From a virus, in the IMG/VR virus record IMGVR_UViG_3300010160_000244, positions 1-22,525 of that record: 22,525 bases of DNA. One strand, written 5' to 3'. The position numbers and the translations under genes are program-made. This document shows, one piece after another, positions 1 to 5,364 of this stretch. Numbering within the stretch: the stretch's first letter is position 1; each line of letters begins with the position of its first letter. Under the pieces are notes generated by a model. That model saw only the letters and a list, made by a program, of their open reading frames with translations, was not told the origin of the DNA and did no database searches.

Positions 1-16
1 ACTTTCAGGAAATTAA
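1..16 (+). other. possible 3' tail of an upstream gene
   Basis: The first bases read in frame 2 as four sense codons (L S G N) and a TAA at 14-16, which directly abuts the polymerase ATG at 17. Abutting stop/start pairs are common elsewhere in this window, so this may be the end of a gene cut by the window edge. The same bases (AGGA at 7-10) also serve as the polymerase ribosome binding site. Too short to identify. Confidence 0.25.
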
Positions 17-1948
17 ATGTCAACCCTCCACCTCGATCTGGAGACGTTCAGCACTGTGCCTATTACGCACGGCACGCACGCCTACGCCGAGAAGTCGGAG
101 GTGCTGCTGGTCGCCTATGCGTTCGACGACGAGGCCGTGGAGGTAATGGACCTGACTGCCGGTGGCAGCCTGGACAACGTCCAGATGCTGATCGACAGCG
201 CCGACACCGTGGTGATCCACAACAGTGCGTTCGACCGCACCGTGCTGCGCCACCGGGGCATCCACATTCCAGTGGATAAAGTCCACGACACGATGGTCCA
301 GGCCATGGCGCACAGCCTGCCTGGATCACTGGGCCAGCTCTGCGACATCCTTGAGGTGCCGACCGACAAGGCCAAGGACAAGGCGGGCAAGCGCCTGATC
401 CACCTGTTCACCAAGCCCCTGGGCAGGAACCGCAAGCTGGACCGCGCCACGTCCGCCACGCACCCCGACGAGTGGGCCGAGTTCGTTGAGTATGCGCGCC
501 TCGACGTGGAGGCCATGCGCAGTGTCTACACGGCGTTGCCGGTCTGGAACCTGACAGTGCCCGAGCGGTCGCTCTGGCTGCTCGACCAGCGCATAAACGA
601 CCGTGGCGTGGCCGTGGACCGAGAGCTGGCGACAGCGGCCCTACGCGCCGCCCAGAGGGCCGGGCGGGCCCTTGCCGATGAGATCAGCCTCCTGACCGGC
701 GGCCTAGTCACCAACACGACCCAGCGAGGCAAGACCCTCGACCACCTGCGTTCTATCGGCCTGGAGACGGACGACCTGAAGAGGGGCACCGTCAAGGCCC
801 TGCTAAAGGGCACGGCGATCAGTCCCGAGGTGCGCGCTATGCTGGAGGTGAGGCTACAGGCTGCGGCGACCAGCCCCGCCAAGTACCGCACTTTGCTCCA
901 AGCCACGTCGGCTGACGGGCGGCTGCGGGGGACGCTACAGTTCTGCGGCGCGACACGCACGGGCCGGTGGGGCGGGCGGCTGTTCCAGCCCCAGAACCTG
1001 CCCAGGCCGACCCTCAAGCAGTCTAAGATCGACATCGGCATTGCCGCGATGAAGGCCGACGCCGAGGACCTCTTGTTCGGCAACGTGATGGAGCTGTGCA
1101 CGTCCGCAGTGCGGGGCTGCCTCGTCGCGCCCGAGGACAAGAAACTGGTTATCGCCGACCTGTCCAACATCGAGGGGCGTATGCTGGCGTTCCTGGCCGG
1201 TGAGGAGTGGAAGCTGGAAGCCTTCCGCGATTTTGACAAGGGCATCGGCCACGACATCTACAAGCTGGCCTACGCCAAGTCGTTCAACATCAAGCCCCAG
1301 GACGTGACCAAAGATCAGCGCCAGCTAGGCAAGGTGCAGGAGCTGGCCCTGGGCTACCAAGGCGGTCTGGGTGCGTTCTCCACTATGGCCGCCCTGTACG
1401 GCGTCGATCTGTTCGAAGAGACGATCAACGATCTGGTGACGGCGTGGCGCACGGCGCACCCCAAGACCAAGAGCCTCTGGTACAATTGCGAGGACGCCGC
1501 CAAAAGCGCAATTCGAGAACCCGACGACATGTTCGAGGTGGGCAAGCTGATGTTCCGCATGGACGACAAGTGCCTGCGCATGGTGCTGCCGTCTGGGCGC
1601 TCGCTCTGCTACCCCAACGCCGAGATCATCGGCGGCAAGCTGACCTACGAGGGCGTCAACCAGTACACCCGTAAATGGGAGCGGTTGGAGACCTACGGCG
1701 GCAAGCTGGTCGAGAACGCCACGCAGGCGGCATCCCGAGACATTCTAGCTCACGGCCTGAGAGCAGCCGAGGCGGCGGGTTACGAGGTGGTGCTGCACGT
1801 CCACGATGAGCTGATCTGTGAGACGCCGGACATTGAAGAATATTCTGTTGATAAGTTGGCGCAGATGATGTCGTCTGGGCCGTTGTGGGCCATGGGCCTG
1901 CCGCTGGCTGCGGCGGGGTTCGAGACTACTCGCTACCGCAAAGAATGA
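17..1948 (+). CDS. polA: phage family A DNA polymerase with 3'-5' exonuclease
   Basis: Replicative DNA polymerase of 643 aa, without the 5'-3' FEN domain of bacterial Pol I. The N-terminal proofreading exonuclease has Exo I 'DLE' at D7/E9, Exo II 'HNSAFD' near residues 69-74 and Exo III 'YARLDVE' near residue 160. The polymerase domain has motif A 'DLSNIEGR' from D381, motif B with R435, K439, L443 and Y447, and motif C 'HVHDE' (H596, D597, E598), so both active sites look intact. Counting from the motif B lysine, L443 occupies the place of E. coli Phe762. The ATG is preceded by AGGA seven bases upstream. It heads the + strand replication unit and an HNH gene starts 9 bp after its stop. The family is certain; the subfamily is inferred from motif B. 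Confidence 0.97.
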   Translation: MSTLHLDLETFSTVPITHGTHAYAEKSEVLLVAYAFDDEAVEVMDLTAGGSLDNVQMLIDSADTVVIHNSAFDRTVLRHRGIHIPVDKVHDTMVQAMAHSLPGSLGQLCDILEVPTDKAKDKAGKRLIHLFTKPLGRNRKLDRATSATHPDEWAEFVEYARLDVEAMRSVYTALPVWNLTVPERSLWLLDQRINDRGVAVDRELATAALRAAQRAGRALADEISLLTGGLVTNTTQRGKTLDHLRSIGLETDDLKRGTVKALLKGTAISPEVRAMLEVRLQAAATSPAKYRTLLQATSADGRLRGTLQFCGATRTGRWGGRLFQPQNLPRPTLKQSKIDIGIAAMKADAEDLLFGNVMELCTSAVRGCLVAPEDKKLVIADLSNIEGRMLAFLAGEEWKLEAFRDFDKGIGHDIYKLAYAKSFNIKPQDVTKDQRQLGKVQELALGYQGGLGAFSTMAALYGVDLFEETINDLVTAWRTAHPKTKSLWYNCEDAAKSAIREPDDMFEVGKLMFRMDDKCLRMVLPSGRSLCYPNAEIIGGKLTYEGVNQYTRKWERLETYGGKLVENATQAASRDILAHGLRAAEAAGYEVVLHVHDELICETPDIEEYSVDKLAQMMSSGPLWAMGLPLAAAGFETTRYRKE

Positions 1949-1957
1949 GTAAAAGCA

Positions 1958-2455
1958 ATGACTTATGAGGATGTAAGGCGATTGTTTGTTTACGAGCCTG
2001 ATACCGGGCGCTTGCGTCGTACTGAGGGCCGCAAGCCGTATCCGTGGCACGGCTGCGGGTCTAAGCGGCAATACTTAGCGACAAGCGCGGGTTCAAAAAA
2101 TGGCCGCAAAGAGTACGCGCACCGTCTGGTGTGGCTGTACCATCACGGCTTTATGCCAAAAATGGTGGATCACATAGACGGTGACACTAAAAACAATCGG
2201 ATTGAAAACCTCCGAGAGTGCAACAACGCTCAGAACCAATACAACGGGCGACGCAAAAGCAACAACCGCTCGGGCTACAAGGGCGTGGCGTTTTGCAAAG
2301 GTTACCGGAAACCTTGGCGGGCAAGGATAGTCGTGGACAAGAACCCTGTTGATCTCGGCTATTTCAACACGCCAGAGCTTGCGGCGGCAGCTTACGCAGA
2401 AGGTGCTAAAACTTACGCCAAAGAGTTTGCTAAATACGACGCAATACAACTTTAA
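1958..2455 (+). CDS. HNH homing-type endonuclease with C-terminal AP2 domain
   Basis: Free-standing HNH endonuclease of 165 aa, the kind found as selfish genes in phages. The HNH core runs from about residue 55 ('AHRLVWLYHHG') through 'DHIDGD' (H72) to 'NNRIENLREC' (N80-R81). An AP2-like DNA-binding domain follows at about 103-156 ('GYKGVAFCKGYRKPWRA', then 'LGYFNTPELAAAAY'), the standard HNH+AP2 arrangement. It lies 9 bp after the polymerase stop. There is no convincing Shine-Dalgarno (upstream is GAGTAAAAGCA), so expression may depend on readthrough from the polymerase gene. The coding sequence is visibly richer in A/T (runs such as TCAAAAAATGG) than its neighbours, suggesting recent arrival. 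A role in cutting a polymerase-gene allele is inference; the gene is beside polA, not inside it. Confidence 0.93.
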   Translation: MTYEDVRRLFVYEPDTGRLRRTEGRKPYPWHGCGSKRQYLATSAGSKNGRKEYAHRLVWLYHHGFMPKMVDHIDGDTKNNRIENLRECNNAQNQYNGRRKSNNRSGYKGVAFCKGYRKPWRARIVVDKNPVDLGYFNTPELAAAAYAEGAKTYAKEFAKYDAIQL

Positions 2456-2458
2456 AAG

Positions 2459-2464
2459 AAGGAG
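2459..2464 (+). promoter_or_regulatory. ribosome binding site of the VRR-NUC gene
   Basis: AAGGAG four bases before the ATG at 2469. This strong site decides the start: the frame is open back to 2349, inside the HNH gene, but the in-frame ATG at 2469 is the only one with a good site and avoids a long overlap. Confidence 0.8.
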
Positions 2465-2468
2465 TGAC

Positions 2469-2768
2469 ATGACCCCCGAAGGCAAGATCGAAGCGCACCT
2501 TGTTAAGCGCGTCGGGCAACTCGGCGGCGAGATCAGGAAGTTGTCCTGGATCGGTCGGCGCGGGGCCCCTGACCGCTTTATCTGGTGGCCTGGGCCGATC
2601 TTCGCCTTCGTCGAGGTCAAGGCCCCCGGCGGGCGCATCTCCACCCTACAAAAGCGCGAGATGGACCGGCTGGCCGAAGCCGGGTTCAACGTCGCCGTGG
2701 TCTGGGATGAAGAAGGTGTAGACGAGCTACTTTTCATGTTGACTACGTCACCAAGGGGCCTACAGTAA
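2469..2768 (+). CDS. VRR-NUC domain nuclease
   Basis: Single-domain nuclease of 99 aa, the usual size of stand-alone phage VRR-NUC proteins in the PD-(D/E)xK superfamily. Visible catalytic pattern: E8 in the first helix, 'GAPDR' with D35, then 'FVEVKAPGG' with E49 and K51, and Q61 in the following helix ('LQKREMDRLAEAG'). Start chosen at the ATG preceded by AAGGAG. The last base of its TAA is the first base of the next ATG (TAATG), implying translational coupling. Phage VRR-NUC genes are often found near an SNF2-type helicase, as here (3765-5135). A structure-specific or Holliday-junction nuclease role is family inference and has not been shown for this protein. Confidence 0.92.
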   Translation: MTPEGKIEAHLVKRVGQLGGEIRKLSWIGRRGAPDRFIWWPGPIFAFVEVKAPGGRISTLQKREMDRLAEAGFNVAVVWDEEGVDELLFMLTTSPRGLQ

Positions 2769-2989
2769 TGGCCCCGGTGGCGACACTTCCGCAGTTTGAC
2801 CCAGACACAGGGCTGATCCGCGTGGGGTATCTCCGCCTCGATTACGACGACGCACTGTGGCTTCTGGAGCTTCAACTCCTAGAGGCCAAAACAACAATAA
2901 TAGCCGGTGAATGGCCGAGGAAGCTGCTCAAAGACATCGCGCACCTTCTGGTCGCCGTTAGGGCTCAATTGGGAGAAACAAATGACTGA
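2768..2989 (+). CDS. small protein of unknown function (73 aa)
   Basis: Not recognised. 73 aa, starting on the last base of the VRR-NUC stop (TAATG). The N-terminal half looks beta-rich ('GLIRVGYLRLDYDDALWLL'), then come two likely helices ('ELQLLEAKTTIIAGEW' and 'RKLLKDIAHLLVAVRAQ'). No signal peptide, Cys or metal motif. Its TGA at 2987-2989 lies inside the first codons of the next gene (ATG at 2982). Tight coupling on both sides supports a real gene in the replication operon. Confidence 0.75.
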   Translation: MAPVATLPQFDPDTGLIRVGYLRLDYDDALWLLELQLLEAKTTIIAGEWPRKLLKDIAHLLVAVRAQLGETND

Positions 2990-3173
2990 CTACAAAACTG
3001 TTAGCCCCGAGATGCACGCCGCTGTCAGCGAAATGTCCGCTGCCGCACGCCGTTTGAACAGCGTGTTCTCCGCATCGTATGTGACCGACGCCAGCCTACT
3101 GATGGTGAGTAATCTGTCGGCGGAACTGGAAATGGCCAACCGCCAGATACGCAGACTTGCCCGCGCCGCATAA
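2982..3173 (+). CDS. small helical protein of unknown function (63 aa)
   Basis: Not recognised. 63 aa, predicted mostly helical ('MHAAVSEMSAAARRLN' then 'LSAELEMANRQIRRLARAA'), with a basic C-terminus that could bind nucleic acid or another protein. Start chosen at 2982, where GGGAGAAACA gives a GGGAG site and the ATG overlaps the preceding gene's TGA by 8 bp. The frame is open further upstream to 2907, but that would overlap the previous gene deeply and has no better binding site. Confidence 0.7.
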   Translation: MTDYKTVSPEMHAAVSEMSAAARRLNSVFSASYVTDASLLMVSNLSAELEMANRQIRRLARAA

Positions 3174-3198
3174 GCGCGACCCTAAAAGAGACCTGACA

Positions 3199-3279
3199 AT
3201 GGAACATACAATAACGCGCCTCGCGCGCGAGGCCGCAACGCTGTCTGGAATACCTTACGAGGTGCCCCGTGGCGTATAA
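3199..3279 (+). CDS. 26-aa ORF preceding the GcrA-like gene
   Basis: ATG at 3199, TAA at 3277-3279, with a weak AAAGAGA site upstream. The peptide starts 'MEHTITRLAREAATLSG' and ends 'VPRGV', the same five residues that end the next gene. Its last codons contain the GAGG binding site and GTG start of that next gene, an 11-bp overlap. It may be a translated leader that couples translation into the GcrA-like gene, a very small protein, or the remnant of a duplicated gene end. The reading frame alone is weak evidence; the shared junction makes it worth listing. Confidence 0.4.
   Translation: MEHTITRLAREAATLSGIPYEVPRGV
3261..3279 (+). repeat. gene-junction repeat, copy 1
   Basis: GGTGCCCCGTGGCGTATAA. 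It matches 3757-3775 at 17 of 19 bases. In one frame it encodes V-P-R-G-V-stop; shifted, it supplies a binding site (GAGG/AGGTG) and the start GTG-GCG of the next gene. Confidence 0.8.
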
Positions 3280-3775
3280 TAGAGGTGACAGCGAGGGCGA
3301 GGGTACTCGCTGGTCGGACGAAGACCACGCGACAATGCTTCGGCTGTGGACAGATGGTTTTAGCGCTCGTTATATAGGCGATCTTATCGGGCGTACCCGC
3401 AACGCAGTTTTGGGATACATCCACCGCAGGAACATCAACAAGGGGATCAGGCGTGCGCCTTTGGCTCCCAAGGTGAGGGCCCCCAAGGAGTTAGGCAGCA
3501 ACCGTATTCGGCTTTCGCAAGTGCCGAAGACAAAGCCACAGCCAAAGAGCGGCTTGACGGTGTTGGCCATGCCGCAGCCGAGGCGCGAATACACCGGCGC
3601 ACGGCCCTGGATCACGCGGCAGGCGTTCGAGTGCAAGTTCCCCGTGTCGGGCGCTGGCGCGGACACGTTCTCCTGCTGCAAGCCAACAACAGTGCTCTAC
3701 GGCTACTGCAAGGAGCATGAGGCAAGGATGTACGTCCCGCGCAAGCCCCGTGTACAGGTGCCGCGTGGCGTCTAA
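3269..3775 (+). CDS. gcrA: GcrA-like cell-cycle regulator homologue
   Basis: 168 aa with the two-part layout of GcrA, the alphaproteobacterial sigma70-associated factor that activates promoters bearing CcrM-methylated GANTC. An N-terminal helix-turn-helix covers residues 15-53 ('WSDEDHATMLRLWTDGFSA', then 'IGDLIGRTRNAVLGYIHR'). A basic, Pro-rich linker (about 60-108) follows. The C-terminal Cys module has 'FECKFPV' (C122), 'CCKP' (C136/C137) and 'YGYCKEHEARMY' (C147, H150), the part that in cellular GcrA contacts RNA polymerase. The GTG start at 3269 has GAGG six bases upstream and puts the first Trp near the N-terminus, as in the family. The gene overlaps a 26-codon ORF upstream and its end overlaps the helicase start. 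Function in the phage is inferred; the window has no GANTC site for it to bind. Confidence 0.88.
   Translation: MAYNRGDSEGEGTRWSDEDHATMLRLWTDGFSARYIGDLIGRTRNAVLGYIHRRNINKGIRRAPLAPKVRAPKELGSNRIRLSQVPKTKPQPKSGLTVLAMPQPRREYTGARPWITRQAFECKFPVSGAGADTFSCCKPTTVLYGYCKEHEARMYVPRKPRVQVPRGV
3757..3775 (+). repeat. gene-junction repeat, copy 2
   Basis: GGTGCCGCGTGGCGTCTAA. It differs from 3261-3279 at two positions only. It ends the GcrA-like gene (V-P-R-G-V-stop) and supplies the GTG start at 3765 of the helicase gene. Confidence 0.8.
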
Positions 3776-5135
3776 GCCGTTTACACCACACCCCTATCAG
3801 CTAGACATCATTGAGTTCGTCACCGGCAACGCCCGCTGCTCGGTCTGGGCGGGCATGGGCACCGGCAAGACGGTGTCCACGCTGACGGCGCTGGAGCACC
3901 TGTCCCTGGTCGAGGAGGTGTACCCGGCGCTGGTGCTGGCACCGCTGCGCGTGGCGCGGACGACGTGGCCGGATGAGGTGGCTAAGTGGGTCCACACCGA
4001 GCGCCTGCGGATCGTGCCGGTGACGGGCAATGTCAAACAGCGTTTGACAGCCCTGGCCAAGGCCGCCGACATCTATGCAACGAATTACGAGCAGTTGCCG
4101 TGGCTGGTCGAGCATTACGGCGACCACTGGCCGTTCAAGACGGTCGTGGCTGACGAGCAGACGCGCCTCAAGTCCTACCGCACGCGGCAGGGTTCCAAGC
4201 GCGCCAAGGCGCTGGCGCAGGTGGCGCACACGCAGGTCAGCCGCTTCATTGGCCTGACCGGCACACCGTCGCCCAACGGGCTGGCGGACCTGTGGGGCCA
4301 GACGTGGTTTGTGGACCGTGGAGAGCGCCTGGGGCGGACTTACAGCGCCTTCGAGGCTCGGTGGTTCAAGAAGGGCTGGGACGGCTTCAGCGTCTCGCCG
4401 CTGCCCACGGCGCAGAAGGAGATCGAGGACAGGCTGAAGGACGTGTGCCTGACGGTCACCGGCCTGCCGGTGGACGAGCCCCTAGTTAACAACATCTATG
4501 TCGATCTGCCATCCGACGCCCGCGACACCTACGACGAGATGGAAAAAGAGATGTTCATGGAGATCGAGGAGTTCGGCGTTGAGGCGCTGAACGCTGCGGC
4601 CAAGACCATGAAGCTGCTGCAACTGGCCAACGGCGCGGCCTACATCGACGACAAACAAAACTGGCGAGAGGTCCATGACGAGAAGATCGAAGCCCTGCGC
4701 TCCGTTATCGAGGAGGCGGCTGGCGCTCCCGTACTGGTGGCCTACCATTTCAAGAGCGACTTGGCCCGGCTACGGGCAGCTTTTCCTAAAGCTAGGGTTC
4801 TCGACGCTGACCCTGCAACGATCCGTGAGTGGAACGAGGGGCGGATACCGCTCTTATTCGCTCACCCTGCGAGTGCTGGTCATGGACTTAACTTGGCACG
4901 CGGCGGCAACATCCTTGCCTTCTTCAGCCTCAACTGGTCGTTGGAGAACTATTTACAGATCATCGAGCGCATCGGCCCCATGCGGCAGAAGCAGGAGGGC
5001 CTAGATCGACCAGTGTTTATCCACCACATTATGGCGCGCGACACCGTGGACGACATGGTTCTGGAGCGTCTGGCGTCTAAGCGCGACGTGCAGGACATCT
5101 TGTTAGAAGCAATGAAGCGGAGGAAGAAGGGCTAG
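3765..5135 (+). CDS. SNF2/DEAD-like ATP-dependent helicase
   Basis: Superfamily 2 helicase of the short phage SNF2 type, 456 aa from the GTG at 3765. Motif Q-like 'PHPYQLD' at 9-15; Walker A 'GMGTGKT' at 30-36 (K35); Walker B 'VVADEQTRLK' with D130-E131; motif III 'LTGTPSPN' at 164-171. The second RecA domain has 'SAGHGLNL' at 370-377 and the arginine-bearing motif VI 'QIIERIGPMRQ' at 398-408 (R402, R407). The frame is open from an ATG at 3717, but that has AAGGAG only one base away, whereas the GTG copies the junction that starts the gcrA-like gene and gives the usual short N-terminus before motif Q. It probably works with the polymerase and VRR-NUC nuclease in replication or recombination; the DNA substrate is unknown. 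Confidence 0.93.
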   Translation: MASKPFTPHPYQLDIIEFVTGNARCSVWAGMGTGKTVSTLTALEHLSLVEEVYPALVLAPLRVARTTWPDEVAKWVHTERLRIVPVTGNVKQRLTALAKAADIYATNYEQLPWLVEHYGDHWPFKTVVADEQTRLKSYRTRQGSKRAKALAQVAHTQVSRFIGLTGTPSPNGLADLWGQTWFVDRGERLGRTYSAFEARWFKKGWDGFSVSPLPTAQKEIEDRLKDVCLTVTGLPVDEPLVNNIYVDLPSDARDTYDEMEKEMFMEIEEFGVEALNAAAKTMKLLQLANGAAYIDDKQNWREVHDEKIEALRSVIEEAAGAPVLVAYHFKSDLARLRAAFPKARVLDADPATIREWNEGRIPLLFAHPASAGHGLNLARGGNILAFFSLNWSLENYLQIIERIGPMRQKQEGLDRPVFIHHIMARDTVDDMVLERLASKRDVQDILLEAMKRRKKG

Positions 5136-5148
5136 ACACGAAAGCCTT

Positions 5149-5162
5149 CACCCACTAGGGTG
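5149..5162 (+). other. small inverted repeat
   Basis: CACCC-ACTA-GGGTG, a 5-bp perfect stem with a 4-base loop between the helicase stop and the 57-aa gene. No T-run follows, so I do not call it a terminator. It could slow RNA decay or be chance. Confidence 0.3.
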
Positions 5163-5190
5163 CAATCTTCAAAGAAGAGGAGAAGCAGGA

Positions 5191-5364
5191 ATGGCCGAAC
5201 GAACCCGGTTTACGTCTTACGAGGAGCTTTTGGTCAGGATGGGGCTAGAGAGAACGCGGGAAAATTACCTGTGGCTTATCTATAACGGCGAAGTGCCCGA
5301 GGAGTTTGATTACGACGACGAACAGGTCCTGCCGCCAGACCTTCGTATCATTCACGACGAGTAG
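5191..5364 (+). CDS. 57-aa acidic protein of unknown function
   Basis: Not recognised. ATG at 5191 behind an A/G-rich leader (AAGAAGAGGAGAAGCAGGA, containing AGGAG). The 57-aa product is strongly acidic in its second half ('NGEVPEEFDYDDEQ'), which could mimic DNA or bind a basic partner. It is the last + strand gene and its final 17 bp overlap the end of the convergent 949-aa gene. A small acidic protein at the end of an early operon would fit a host- or defence-modulating role, but nothing in the sequence proves that. Confidence 0.7.
   Translation: MAERTRFTSYEELLVRMGLERTRENYLWLIYNGEVPEEFDYDDEQVLPPDLRIIHDE

Noticed and set aside
526-1257. 243-codon - strand open frame inside the polymerase gene
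   Set aside because: Antisense to conserved polymerase motifs; Ser/Arg-rich composition typical of shadow frames.
3717-3764. Upstream ATG extension of the helicase
   Set aside because: The extra 16 residues overlap the GcrA Cys module, the AAGGAG is only one base from the ATG, and the GTG at 3765 lies in the duplicated start junction.
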